A DNA stretch of 64,000 nucleotides from Methylocapsa palsarum (GTDB taxonomy: Bacteria > Pseudomonadota > Alphaproteobacteria > Rhizobiales > Beijerinckiaceae), in contig NZ_FOSN01000006.1 in NCBI RefSeq assembly GCF_900114285.1, forward strand, positions 62,001-126,000. Direction: 5' to 3'. A program made the translations under genes and the position numbers. Shown in pieces: positions 25,925 through 33,933 of this stretch; within the stretch, counting starts at the first letter, position 1; each line of letters begins with the position of its first letter. The notes under the pieces were generated by a model. It was not told the DNA's origin. It saw only the letters and a program-made list of their open reading frames with translations, and did not search any database.

Positions 25925-27190
25925 ATGTGGACCAGACGGCGGATGATGAAGTCATCGGGCGGTATTCTGCTGGCTTTCGGCGGCGATCTCTTGGGCGGAG
26001 ACGTCTTGGGTGGCGACCTCTTGGAGGATCGTGGCGGCTCGCCGGCCGCGGCCGCCGGAACGGCGCATCTGCCGTTCGCCAACGGCGAGCGCCAGATCGA
26101 GACCTATCCCGGCAAAAGGCCGATGATTGTGCTCACGTCGCGTCCGCCTCAGCTCGAAACGCCGTTCAGCGTCTTCGATGAAGGCGTACTGACCCCGAAC
26201 GACGCCTTTTTTGTCCGCTACCATCTGGCTGACATTCCCTTGCAAATCGACCCCGAGGCGTTCCGGATCGAAGTCAAGGGTAATGTTGAGAGGCCGTTTT
26301 CGCTCTCCGTCGATGATCTCAGAAATAATTACGACCCTGTTGAGATCGTCGCGGTCAATCAATGTTCCGGCAACAGCCGCGGCTTCTTCGAACCACGCGT
26401 CGCCGGAGGACAACTCGGCAACGGAGCCATGGGCAACGCGCGCTGGAGAGGCGTTCCGCTCAAGGCCGTCCTCGACAAGGCGGGCGTGCGGGCCGGCGCT
26501 GTGCAAGTGTCGTTCAACGGGCTCGACGGTCCCGTCATTCCCGACACCCCTGACTTCAGCAAGGCCCTCGATATCGATCACGCCCGCGATGGAGAGGTGA
26601 TGATCGCCTATTCGATGAACGGGAAGGATCTGCCCTGGCTCAATGGCTTTCCTGTCAGACTTGTCGTGCCGGGTTTTTATGGCACCTACTGGGTCAAGCA
26701 TCTCAATGAAATCGCGGTTCTGGACAAGCCCCTCGACAATTTCTGGATGAAGACGGCTTACCGCATTCCCGCGAACGCATGCGCCTGCACTGAACCGGGG
26801 AAGACCGCGGCGGCCACGGTTCCGATCAACAGGCTGAATGTCCGCTCCTTCATCACCAACATCGCCGACGGACGACACGTGAAGGCCGACACGGATTTTC
26901 CGTTGCGCGGCGTCGCCTTCGACGGCGGATACGGCGTGACGAGCGTGGACATCTCATCCGACGGCGGACATTCCTGGGTTGCCGCGACGCTCGGCGAAGA
27001 TCTCGGAAAATACTCCTTTCGCGAATGGCGGACCATCTGGAGATTGCCCAAAGGCGATCATGTCCTGATGGTGCGGGCGACCAACCGGATCGGCCAGTCC
27101 CAGCCGATGGAGCCTTTGTGGAATCCGGCCGGCTACATGCGCAATGTCGTGGAAAAGACCCGCGTCATTTCCACCTCGAGGAGTTCGTGA
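25925..27190 (+). CDS. sorA: Molybdopterin sulfite dehydrogenase subunit (SorA/SoxC-like)
   Basis: The 421-aa protein belongs to the sulfite oxidase family. The Moco ligand cysteine is in VAVNQCSGNSRGFF, followed by RWRGVPLKAVLDKAG and the dimerisation domain (VRSFITNIADG, GVAFDGGYGVTSVDISSDGG). With the cytochrome c gene overlapping its stop by one base, it looks like a SorAB-type sulfite:cytochrome c oxidoreductase acting in the periplasm; other substrates of the family cannot be excluded. AGGAGG eight bases upstream fixes the ATG at 25925. The N-terminus has the Arg-Arg of a Tat signal (TRRRMMKSSGG), but the expected hydrophobic core is interrupted by a GGDLL-GGDVL-GGDLL repeat from a 15-bp array (25979-26023), which is odd. 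Confidence 0.85.
   Translation: MWTRRRMMKSSGGILLAFGGDLLGGDVLGGDLLEDRGGSPAAAAGTAHLPFANGERQIETYPGKRPMIVLTSRPPQLETPFSVFDEGVLTPNDAFFVRYHLADIPLQIDPEAFRIEVKGNVERPFSLSVDDLRNNYDPVEIVAVNQCSGNSRGFFEPRVAGGQLGNGAMGNARWRGVPLKAVLDKAGVRAGAVQVSFNGLDGPVIPDTPDFSKALDIDHARDGEVMIAYSMNGKDLPWLNGFPVRLVVPGFYGTYWVKHLNEIAVLDKPLDNFWMKTAYRIPANACACTEPGKTAAATVPINRLNVRSFITNIADGRHVKADTDFPLRGVAFDGGYGVTSVDISSDGGHSWVAATLGEDLGKYSFREWRTIWRLPKGDHVLMVRATNRIGQSQPMEPLWNPAGYMRNVVEKTRVISTSRSS
25979..26023 (+). repeat. 15-bp tandem repeat in the sorA signal region
   Basis: Three clean 15-bp units (type GGCGGCGATCTCTTG) encode GGDLL, GGDVL and GGDLL, placing three acidic residues within the signal-peptide region of the sulfite dehydrogenase. 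The frame is kept. Confidence 0.9.
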
Positions 27191-27498
27191 TGACCGGGCG
27201 CATCGTTTTTGCGTTAGCGGCGTGCGCAGGCCTCGCGTTCACAGGCGCGACATCCGCCAAGCCGCTGTCCTATCAGCTGCCCGACGAGACCGCCGCCCTG
27301 AAGCCCGGGCCCGGCGTCGATGTGGCGAAGAGCAATTGCGCGGCGTGCCACTCGGCCGACTACATCCTTTATCAACCCCCTCAAAAGGGGCGGGCGTTCT
27401 GGGACGCCGAGGTCCAAAAAATGATCAAGGCCTATCACGCGCCCATTGACGAGCAGGACGCAAAGACGATCGCCGACTACCTCGCCAGCGTCTATTGA
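27190..27498 (+). CDS. sorB: c-type cytochrome subunit of sulfite dehydrogenase (SorB-like)
   Basis: The 102-aa protein has a signal peptide (1-23, ending TSA) and one haem-c motif CAACH in KSNCAACHSADYI, with a methionine (VQKMIKAYH) as possible sixth ligand. It would accept electrons from the molybdenum subunit and pass them to the respiratory chain. The ATG overlaps the sorA stop by one base (TGATG), a strong sign of translational coupling. It is the size of SorB from Starkeya. The C-terminus ends normally (DYLASVY). Confidence 0.88.
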   Translation: MTGRIVFALAACAGLAFTGATSAKPLSYQLPDETAALKPGPGVDVAKSNCAACHSADYILYQPPQKGRAFWDAEVQKMIKAYHAPIDEQDAKTIADYLASVY

Positions 27499-27523
27499 TG
27501 ATCGCGCATTTTGCGTTGCGGCC

Positions 27524-27784
27524 TCATCCGTGAACGATCTTCAGGGCGATGATCGCGCCGGCGAGGACAAGCGTCACGGCGTTGGCGACGATCAGCGGCC
27601 AATTGCCGATCATGAACCCGAAGACGAGCCAAAGGGCGACGCCGCACGCGAATGCGATCTGCATGGCGAGCGAGATCGCGCGGGTGTCGCGGGTGCGGAA
27701 GAGATGAATGACCTGCGGCAGCCAGCACACGGTCGTGAGTATGGCGGCGAACGTGCTGACGGCGTCGGGCAGATAAGCGGGCAT
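27524..27784 (-). CDS. SemiSWEET-type PQ-loop transporter
   Basis: The 86-aa protein has three membrane helices and the PQ-loop signature CWLPQVIHLFRTRDTRAIS in the first repeat. SemiSWEETs dimerise to carry sugars down a gradient; the substrate here is unknown. Length and motif spacing match the family. It converges with the sulfite dehydrogenase operon, 25 bases from the sorB stop, and is transcribed away from the Nudix gene's stop after a 66-base gap. Confidence 0.88.
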   Translation of the reverse strand: MPAYLPDAVSTFAAILTTVCWLPQVIHLFRTRDTRAISLAMQIAFACGVALWLVFGFMIGNWPLIVANAVTLVLAGAIIALKIVHG

Positions 27785-27850
27785 GACGCGTTATAGCAAA
27801 AGCTCCGAAAAAGAACGAAGGCTTCGCTCGGCGAGCAGGACGATTGGCGA

Positions 27851-28387
27851 TTATAATATCGGAGTGGGAGAAGCAAGGCCATGAGAACCGGATGGCCCGG
27901 AAATCCTGGCGAGATAGGCGGCGACAGGCCCGGTCAGCGCCTCGCCGCGCAACTCGCCGGGCGGCGCCAGACGCGCGGCCACGATTTCCCGATTGTCGAG
28001 CAGCAGTTCGGGCAGACGATCGAGCCGCAATTCAAAAAAATGCACGTGATCGCTTCGTCCGTCCCAAACGCCAAAGGCCTCGCCCGCCGCCGACAGCGAG
28101 AATGCTTCGGAGGCCTCGAGACCGATCTCCTCGGTCAGCTCGCGCCGCGCCGCAGCTTCGGGCGATTCGCCGGGGCGCACGCCTCCGCCGGGAAAATTCC
28201 ACTCGTTCCGATAGGATGAGCGGACCACGAGCAGCGATTCGCCGACGAGGATCGCCACAAGCGCGCCCTCATGCCGTGGACGTCGGGCTCCCCACCAAAG
28301 CCGGGCGAGCGGAAATCCAATTCGGAACGCCGAGCGCCAGGCGGCGTCGCGAATTGTTGAACTTCGAAGGCGCCCGACATCTGACAT
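27851..28387 (-). CDS. Nudix hydrolase
   Basis: The 178-aa protein contains a full Nudix box, GGGVRPGESPEAAARRELTEEIG, whose glutamates bind Mg and catalyse cleavage of nucleoside-diphosphate-linked substrates. Preceding it are LLVVRSSYRNEWNFPGGG, and following it a typical beta strand. The N-terminal 35 residues include a short hydrophobic stretch (FRIGFPLARLWWG) that may bind membrane. The substrate is not predictable. The gene is divergent from cysE. Confidence 0.88.
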   Translation of the reverse strand: MSDVGRLRSSTIRDAAWRSAFRIGFPLARLWWGARRPRHEGALVAILVGESLLVVRSSYRNEWNFPGGGVRPGESPEAAARRELTEEIGLEASEAFSLSAAGEAFGVWDGRSDHVHFFELRLDRLPELLLDNREIVAARLAPPGELRGEALTGPVAAYLARISGPSGSHGLASPTPIL

Positions 28388-28454
28388 TGCTGGTGTTTTA
28401 GCAGAAATCGCGACCCGCGCGCGGGAAAAGCGCAGCGGCGCATAACAAGGGATG

Positions 28455-28500
28455 ACTTCCTCGATGATTTATTGATATAAATTTTATAGACTTAATATTA
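28455..28500. promoter_or_regulatory. AT-rich promoter region with palindrome upstream of cysE
   Basis: This is one of the most AT-rich stretches in the window. It contains TATAAA-T-TTTATA (28476-28488), a perfect 13-base palindrome, followed by TTAATATTAA and then an AAGGGG ribosome-binding sequence. It probably holds the cysE promoter and perhaps an operator; the regulator is unknown. Confidence 0.45.
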
Positions 28501-28512
28501 AAGGGGCGACTT

Positions 28513-29469
28513 ATGATCGCGGCGACGAAGAAACCCGAGGCGATTCCAAGCTACGGCGACGCGAAATGGGACATCGACGCCATCGTCGCCGAACTCCGGG
28601 CCCTGCGCGTCGCCTCGCTGGAGCGCCTCAAAAAGGGACACAAGCCCCCGAAGGTTCCGTCCCGGAAAGCGCTGGCGGGGATTGTAGAGGGATTCAGCGC
28701 CGCGTTGTTTCCCAATCGTCTCGGGCCTGCGGATCTCGGCGGCGAGGGCACCGATTTTTTCGTCGGCCATACGCTCGATAAGGCCCTCAGAGAACTCGTC
28801 AGCCAGGTCAGCATCGAGTTCGAGTTCGCCTCAGGCGCCGACGCGATCAGCGCCGCCGATCGAGGCCGGGCGGACGATGTGGCCCATGCGCTGCTGCACA
28901 AATTGCCAAAAATACGGGCGCTCCTCGACACCGATATTCGCGCCGCCTACGACGGCGACCCGGCGGCGACAAGCCTCGATATGGTCCTTGCCTGCTATCC
29001 CGGCGTCACCGCGATGATCCATCATCGCCTGGCGCACGCGCTTTATCGCCTCGGCGCGCCGCTGGTCGCGCGGCTCATCGCCGAAATCGCGCATTCCTCG
29101 ACGGGAATCGACATTCATCCCGGAGCGCGGATCGGCGAAAGCTTTTTCATCGACCACGGAACCGGCGTCGTCATCGGGGAGACGGCGATCATCGGCAAGG
29201 GGGTTCGGCTCTATCAGGCGGTGACGCTGGGGGCGAAGCGCTTCGCAGTGGATGAGGACGGCGCCCTCTTGAAAGGAGGCGCCCGCCATCCCATCGTCGA
29301 GGACGGCGTCGTGATCTATGCCGGCGCGACGATCCTCGGGCGGATCACTATCGGCCGCGGCTCTTCCATCGGAGGCAATGTCTGGCTGACGCAGAGCGTC
29401 CCGCCGGGCAGCAATATCACCCAGGCGAAAATCCGCACCGAAACCTTCGACGGCGGCGGCGGAATCTAG
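28513..29469 (+). CDS. cysE: Serine O-acetyltransferase (EpsC-type)
   Basis: The 318-aa protein has a helical N-terminal domain (about 20-190) and a left-handed beta-helix of hexapeptide repeats (about 195-300). The catalytic region reads AHSSTGIDIHPGARIGESFFIDHGTGVVIGETA. It transfers acetyl from acetyl-CoA to serine, giving O-acetylserine for cysteine synthesis. Length and N-terminus match the longer EpsC/serine acetyltransferase form. AAGGGG precedes the ATG. No cysK is nearby; the sulfite dehydrogenase upstream is the only other sulfur gene in the window. Confidence 0.9.
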   Translation: MIAATKKPEAIPSYGDAKWDIDAIVAELRALRVASLERLKKGHKPPKVPSRKALAGIVEGFSAALFPNRLGPADLGGEGTDFFVGHTLDKALRELVSQVSIEFEFASGADAISAADRGRADDVAHALLHKLPKIRALLDTDIRAAYDGDPAATSLDMVLACYPGVTAMIHHRLAHALYRLGAPLVARLIAEIAHSSTGIDIHPGARIGESFFIDHGTGVVIGETAIIGKGVRLYQAVTLGAKRFAVDEDGALLKGGARHPIVEDGVVIYAGATILGRITIGRGSSIGGNVWLTQSVPPGSNITQAKIRTETFDGGGGI

Positions 29470-29486
29470 CCGGACGCGACAGGCCG

Positions 29487-30059
29487 TCAGGCTCCCCGGG
29501 TCAGCCGCAAGAACTCCTCCCGGGTGCGCGGATCGTCGCGGATGACGCCAAGAAGACGGCTCGTGGTCAGGGTCGACCCCGGCGTATTTACGCCGCGAAG
29601 CGTCATGCAGCTGTGCTCGGCCTCGATTACGACGCCGACGCCTTGCGGCTCGAGGATATCCTGAATGGATTCGGCGATCTCGGCCGTCAATTTTTCCTGA
29701 ATCTGCAGCCGCCGCGCGAAACCGTGAACGACGCGGGCCAGCTTGGAGATGCCGACAACCCGTTTCCTTGGAAGATAGCCGACATGGGCGCGGCCAATGA
29801 CCGGAAGCATGTGGTGTTCGCAAAAACTGACGACGCGGATGTCGCGCAGGACCACCAGTTCGTCGTAGCCCGCGACCTCCTCGAACGTGCGCGTCAGATA
29901 ATCGCGCGGCTCGGCGGAATAGCCCGCAAACAACTCGCGATAGGACCGGGCGACCCGCGCGGGCGTATCGAGCAGCCCCTCCCGGCCCGGATCATCGCCG
30001 GCCCATTCGATAAGCACCTTGACGGCCGCTTCAGCCTCGGCCTGGGTCGGCTTCGCCAT
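29487..30059 (-). CDS. folE: GTP cyclohydrolase I
   Basis: The 190-aa enzyme converts GTP to dihydroneopterin triphosphate, the first step of folate synthesis. Family blocks are complete: [10 protein letters not shown]-type zinc region ([22 protein letters not shown]), [19 protein letters not shown], and [14 protein letters not shown] with the second zinc cysteine. It converges with cysE, 17 bases apart. Nothing unusual is seen. Confidence 0.96.
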   Translation of the reverse strand: MAKPTQAEAEAAVKVLIEWAGDDPGREGLLDTPARVARSYRELFAGYSAEPRDYLTRTFEEVAGYDELVVLRDIRVVSFCEHHMLPVIGRAHVGYLPRKRVVGISKLARVVHGFARRLQIQEKLTAEIAESIQDILEPQGVGVVIEAEHSCMTLRGVNTPGSTLTTSRLLGVIRDDPRTREEFLRLTRGA

Positions 30060-30306
30060 ATCTGCTCTCCCGAATTATCCCCGAGAACGCCGCCGCGTTG
30101 CGAGGGCATGCGCTGAAAACCCAAAGCTTTAACACGATCCTGCGGGAGCCGTCACGGCTCAAAGCGTCAGCGCGGCAAATCCCTGGCGAGGCCGGCGCAA
30201 AAATGATTTCCTTGCTTCCCGACCGGCGTTTAAAAGCAAACAACGGAGCATGGACGGCGCGTCTGGAGTCATCCGCGTAAATAGGCTCGCAAGGGACGGG
30301 ACAGAC

Positions 30307-30963
30307 ATGACCCATTCACGGGACACGAGCCTCAACGAGAGGCCATCCGGCGGCGCGGCGCGCTTCGCCGCGAATTCTGCCTCCGGCCTATTCCACCCGG
30401 AAGCCGAACCTCCTGGCGCCGCTCCGGCTCACCGCCGCGCCGTAGGCGCAGGCCCGGACATGCGGTTCACCCTCGCGCGATGCTCTCTTGGCCCCCTTCT
30501 CGTCGCGGCCAGCCGCAAAGGCGTCTGCGCAATCATGTTCGGCGAGGAGTCCGACGAACTGGCGCGTGAGCTGCTCAGGCGATTTTCGCAAGCGGAGTTC
30601 ACTCGCGACAACGCGGAGCTTCAAGGAACAGTCGCCGGCGTGATCGGCTGCATCGAAGAGCCTTCGGCGGACTTTGCGCTTCCGCTCGACATCCGGGGCA
30701 CCGCCTTCCAGCAACTGGTATGGGCGGCGTTGCGGGACATTCCCCCGGGAACGACGGCGAGCTACGCCGAAATCGCGACCCGGATCGGAAACGCAAAGGC
30801 CGCGCGCGCGGTCGCGGGAGCGTGCGCCGCCAATCACATCGCCGTGGCGATCCCTTGCCATCGCGTCGTCAGAACGGGCGGGGCTCTCTCCGGCTATCGC
30901 TGGGGCGTCGAGCGCAAACGCGCGCTTCTCGACAGGGAGGCCAGGGCGAGGCCCGGCGTTTGA
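30307..30963 (+). CDS. ogt: Methylated-DNA-protein-cysteine methyltransferase
   Basis: The protein of about 218 aa ends with the suicidal alkyltransferase domain: GTAFQQLVWAALRDIPPGTTASYAEIA, then AVAIPCHRVVRTGGALSGYRWG with the acceptor Cys in PCHRV. It repairs O6-alkylguanine by moving the alkyl group to itself. The first 70 residues (Ala/Pro-rich) resemble no domain, and the zinc-binding Ada N-terminus is absent. I chose the ATG at 30307 after GGGACGGG; an internal ATG at 30460 begins the conserved region and is possible. The open frame also extends upstream to 30250. Confidence 0.88.
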   Translation: MTHSRDTSLNERPSGGAARFAANSASGLFHPEAEPPGAAPAHRRAVGAGPDMRFTLARCSLGPLLVAASRKGVCAIMFGEESDELARELLRRFSQAEFTRDNAELQGTVAGVIGCIEEPSADFALPLDIRGTAFQQLVWAALRDIPPGTTASYAEIATRIGNAKAARAVAGACAANHIAVAIPCHRVVRTGGALSGYRWGVERKRALLDREARARPGV

Positions 30964-31025
30964 TCAATGGGCGCGCCGCCTGGATGAAGCGAAGCTCATT
31001 TCGCGCCTGAACTTTTCAGCGAACG

Positions 31026-32183
31026 ATGGATCCGATGAACGAAGTGCCGGATGTCGAATGTATTGTGATCGGGGCGGGCGTCATTGGCCTCGCCGCCGCC
31101 CGCTCGTTGGCGCAATCGGGCCGTGAAACCGTGCTGCTGGAGGCGGGACGGGCCATCGGAACCGGAATCTCGTCGCGAAACAGCGGTGTCATTCATGCCG
31201 GGATTTACTACCCGCGGAACTCGCTGAAGGCGCGGTTCTGCGTCGAAGGCCGCAAGAAGCTTTACGATTATTGCGAGACTCGTCAGATTCCGCATCGCCG
31301 CTGCGGCAAAATCGTCGTCGCGCCATTGCAGTCGCAGCGCGCGCAATTGATGGCGATCGAGGCGCAGGCGCGCATCAACGGCGTTGACGACCTGATTGTG
31401 TTGGAAGGCGACGCCCTTCGCGATCTGGAGCCCGAACTCAAAGGCGAAATCGGCCTTCTTTCTCCGTCGACGGGACTCATCGACGCCCATGCCTTGATGC
31501 TCAGCCTGCAGGGGGATTTTGAAGCTTCAGGCGGGGCGATCGCGTTTGGATCTCCCGTCGTGGGCGGCGCGGCGGCGCCGGGAAGAATCATTGTTTTTAC
31601 GGGGGGAGCGGAGCCGACGGCGCTCTCAGCTCGCCATGTGATTGTGGCGGCGGGTCTTTCGACGCCGGCGGTGGCGGCCGCTTTCAACGGGATTGCTCCC
31701 TTGTCCATACCGAAACAACATGCGGCGAAGGGCAATTATTTCGCCTTGCAGGGCCGCGCGCCGTTTTCCCGGCTGATCTATCCGATGCCGGAACCGGGCG
31801 GACTCGGCACGCATTTGACATTGGACCTCGATGGCCGCGCCCGCTTTGGACCCGACGTCGAATGGCTCGACCTCAAAAGCGGCGCGTCTCCCGATTATTC
31901 GGTTGATCCCAGCCGCGCGGCGAAATTCTACGCGTCCATCCGGGCCTACTGGCCCGGCCTCAACGACGGCGCGCTGGCCCCGGATTACGCGGGCGTGCGG
32001 CCCAAACTGTCCGGACCGGGGCAGCCGCCGGCGGATTTCCTGATCCAGGACGAGACCCTTCATGGAGCGCCGGGTCTGATCCTGCTCTACGGAATTGAAA
32101 GTCCCGGCCTGACGTCCTGCCTTGCCATCGCGCACTATATCGCGGAAGCCGTTTCCGGGCATAGTGCACAAGCGGAGCGTTGA
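31026..32183 (+). CDS. FAD-dependent oxidoreductase (L-2-hydroxyglutarate oxidase-like)
   Basis: The 385-aa protein has an N-terminal dinucleotide fold (VECIVIGAGVIGLAAARSLAQSG ... LLEAG), then SSRNSGVIHAGIYYPRNSLKARFC, a block strongly characteristic of L-2-hydroxyglutarate dehydrogenase/LhgO proteins in the DAO family. The C-terminal FAD block (LILLYGIESPGLTSCLAIAHYIAE) also fits. It probably oxidises L-2-hydroxyglutarate or a related 2-hydroxy acid. Its stop codon directly abuts the ATG of the CarS-like gene, so they are translated from one message. Confidence 0.88.
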   Translation: MDPMNEVPDVECIVIGAGVIGLAAARSLAQSGRETVLLEAGRAIGTGISSRNSGVIHAGIYYPRNSLKARFCVEGRKKLYDYCETRQIPHRRCGKIVVAPLQSQRAQLMAIEAQARINGVDDLIVLEGDALRDLEPELKGEIGLLSPSTGLIDAHALMLSLQGDFEASGGAIAFGSPVVGGAAAPGRIIVFTGGAEPTALSARHVIVAAGLSTPAVAAAFNGIAPLSIPKQHAAKGNYFALQGRAPFSRLIYPMPEPGGLGTHLTLDLDGRARFGPDVEWLDLKSGASPDYSVDPSRAAKFYASIRAYWPGLNDGALAPDYAGVRPKLSGPGQPPADFLIQDETLHGAPGLILLYGIESPGLTSCLAIAHYIAEAVSGHSAQAER

Positions 32184-32672
32184 ATGCGCCTCTGGCCCAT
32201 CGTCGGCGGTCTCGTTCTTCTCATGGTTGCGAACGGGGCTCCGGTGCTGGGCAAGAAGGCTTTCGGAGCGCATGCGTCCTGGCCGGCGGACTTCGGGCTG
32301 CTGTTTCTCGACGGGCGCCCTGTCTTCGGACCGTCGAAGACGATTCGCGGCCTTGTTCTCAGCATTGCGGCGAGTTCGGCCGCGGCTGCGCTTCTTGGCT
32401 TGCCCTGGAGGGTCGGCGCGTTGGGCGGCGCGGCGGCCATGGCCGGCGATCTCGCCTCGAGCTTCATAAAGCGGCGATTGAACCTGCCTTCTCAGAGCAT
32501 GGCGGTCGGGCTCGATCAGGTTCCCGAGGCGCTCCTGCCTCTGCTCGTTTGGAAGCAGACGCTTGGTCTTGACTCTCTCGACATTGCCGTGGGCGCGGCT
32601 CTGTTCTGCATCGGCGAACTGGCGCTATCGCGCGTCCTCTACGCGCTGAATATCCGCGAGAAGCCGTATTAG
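32184..32672 (+). CDS. CarS-like CDP-lipid synthase family membrane protein
   Basis: The 162-aa membrane protein matches the CDP-archaeol synthase (CarS, DUF46) family: DGRPVFGPSKTIRG near residue 45, then a small-residue helix and GDLASSFIKRRLNLPSQSMAVGLDQVPEA. These are the nucleotide and metal binding signatures shared with CdsA-type cytidylyltransferases. In archaea, CarS activates unsaturated archaetidic acid with CTP; bacterial homologues exist, but their substrate is not established. About five membrane helices are expected. The ATG follows the upstream TGA with no gap. Confidence 0.8.
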   Translation: MRLWPIVGGLVLLMVANGAPVLGKKAFGAHASWPADFGLLFLDGRPVFGPSKTIRGLVLSIAASSAAAALLGLPWRVGALGGAAAMAGDLASSFIKRRLNLPSQSMAVGLDQVPEALLPLLVWKQTLGLDSLDIAVGAALFCIGELALSRVLYALNIREKPY

Positions 32673-32768
32673 CGATGCGCGCTGTCATTTGTTTTACGGC
32701 CGAACCTACGGGGCGAACGGCGAGCGGATCGAATAACACGCGATAGTTGAGAAGAGGCTCAGGCTATA

Positions 32769-32981
32769 ATGCCACGACGCGACGGTGAGCTCGAGGTTAG
32801 CCTCTAAGTACCTAATTTAACTGGCGCTGTGCGGTTATTGCCTCCATTAATGTCCGCGCTCGACGGGTGGATCGCCGCTCAACCTGACCCCAAGCCAACG
32901 CGCCCCGAAGCGATTCGATATGCATTGCAAGATTGGCTAAACGGCCAAGGAAAGATCGAAGTGAAGAACCGCAATAAATGA
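32769..32981 (+). pseudogene. Ribbon-helix-helix-type regulator, broken by an in-frame TAA
   Basis: One frame reads MPRRDGELEVSL, a TAA, then VPNLTGAVRLLPPLMSAL, DGWIAAQPDPKPTRPEAIRY and a short tail ending at 32981. The ALDGWIAAQPDPKPTRPEAIR pattern is typical of small ribbon-helix-helix proteins from plasmids and islands. The TAA at codon 13 separates the expected start from the body. A shorter product could start at the GTG at 32829 or the ATG at 32850. It overlaps the next gene by ATGA. The 96 bases between the CarS-like gene and this frame hold nothing I recognise. Confidence 0.5.
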
Positions 32982-33333
32982 CCGATGAACGCGCGTCGGT
33001 TGCCGAGATGGTGCGCGAAGGCATTGCCAGGGCCCGCGAAAAGCTGATCGATCTCAGCTTGCGCGACGGCATGTTGAACTACCGGCATAGCGAGAGCTCC
33101 AACCGCCACGTCCGTATCGTGGGCCAAACCCCGACGATCTCGACGCGGAATAGAAGCTGCAGCGCGTCGAATTCGATCCGCCCGCTGCGGGGATGGATTG
33201 GACGCTCGTAGTCAGAGACGAAGCCGGCCATGCCCCAGCGCGCGAATGTCGGCGAGCGCTGGGAGCTGGCTTCGATCTGGCGTCATGGCCTAAGACGGCT
33301 GCGACGAGGCGGCTAAAATTTGCCATCAACTAA
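32978..33333 (+). pseudogene. Remnant of a DUF4011-like helicase gene
   Basis: The first 47 codons (AEMVREGIARAREKLIDLSL, RDGMLNYRHSESSNRHVRIV) resemble the N-terminus of large DUF4011 superfamily I helicases (RxxLLDLSLRNxLLNYR). After about base 33119 the coding signal moves to another frame (PNPDDLDAE), meets a TAG, and continues as KLQRVEFDPPAAGMDWTLVVRDEAG to a TAA at 33331-33333. A full DUF4011 protein is well over 1000 aa, so this is a short, frameshifted stump. Such helicases often occur in defence islands. The identity of the part after the shift is uncertain. Confidence 0.45.
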
Positions 33334-33428
33334 AAATATGCAGGCGTCAGATAAAGAGGCCGTCGGCATTGCTGCCAAGCGGCCCAGTCAGGGAGGAAAC
33401 GCCCAATGTGGGCATGCAGCAAAGCGTA

Positions 33429-33472
33429 TTGCTGCGCCGCAATATGTGGGCTTGAGGCTTTTATAGGTCAAG
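33429..33472. repeat. 44-bp direct repeat, copy A
   Basis: TTGCTGC.(GC)GCAATATG.TGGGCTTGAG...GGTCAAG is repeated, with small changes, at 33878-33922. The second copy lies in the leader of the small membrane protein gene, so this unit probably represents a duplicated promoter or leader segment. Between 33334 and 33528 I see no credible gene. Confidence 0.7.
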
Positions 33473-33528
33473 ACCCCGCCTGCGCGTTTAATCCGCCTGT
33501 CCCCTGGCCGGCGAAGAGATCGGAAGCG

Positions 33529-33798
33529 CTAGTGGCAGCATCCGATTTCGAAAGCCCGAGCGCTGGACAAAACAGACCTGCGCGCTTTAGGTCGCGTCGC
33601 GATGCTGTCTTTCAAAACCCGAACGAAGCCGCTCGAAACAGCGCCGCGATAATCAGTGCGGCCGCCCAGAAGATGCCTTGCTTCTCGAACCGCCATCTTA
33701 ATACTAATCAGGGGAATCGACAGCGCTGCGACAATCAGTGCAGCCGTCCAGAAGAGGCTTTGAGCATCCCATAAAATTAGCCGGGTGGATTCAGTCAT
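33529..33798 (-). CDS. Small membrane protein of unknown function
   Basis: The 89-aa frame begins MTESTRLILWDAQSLFWTAA, with one membrane segment at about 12-34, and has a GGAGC ribosome-binding site seven bases before the ATG. DNA for the membrane segment (33721-33761) is repeated at 33639-33679, but in a different frame, where it would read GIFWAAALIIAALFRAASFG then stop. The tail of the listed protein therefore reads an old duplicate out of frame and is probably not original. I do not recognise the family. Confidence 0.45.
   Translation of the reverse strand: MTESTRLILWDAQSLFWTAALIVAALSIPLISIKMAVREARHLLGGRTDYRGAVSSGFVRVLKDSIATRPKARRSVLSSARAFEIGCCH
33639..33761. repeat. Tandem duplication of a membrane-segment coding unit
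   Basis: Two 41-base segments (33639-33679 and 33721-33761) match at most positions and encode, on the minus strand, FW(A/T)AALI(I/V)AAL. They are 82 bases apart, so the unit and its flank were probably duplicated in tandem and one copy later shifted frame. Confidence 0.7.
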
Positions 33799-33877
33799 TG
33801 TTGCGCTCCAGGTCAAATTAAAGTCCTGCCTCCGCGTTTCCTCGGTCCTCGTCCCCAATGACTTTGGGGCAATGTGT

Positions 33878-33922
33878 TTGCTGCATTGCAATATGATGGG
33901 CTTGAGACCCTATAAGGTCAAG
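33878..33922. repeat. 44-bp direct repeat, copy B
   Basis: This is the partner of 33429-33472. On the minus strand it begins CTTGACCTTATAGGG, which could serve as a -35 region, 80-120 bases before the small membrane protein gene. A short hairpin (CCCCAATGACTTTGGGG, 33853-33869) lies between the two. Confidence 0.6.
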
Positions 33923-33933
33923 CTTTGGCGCCA

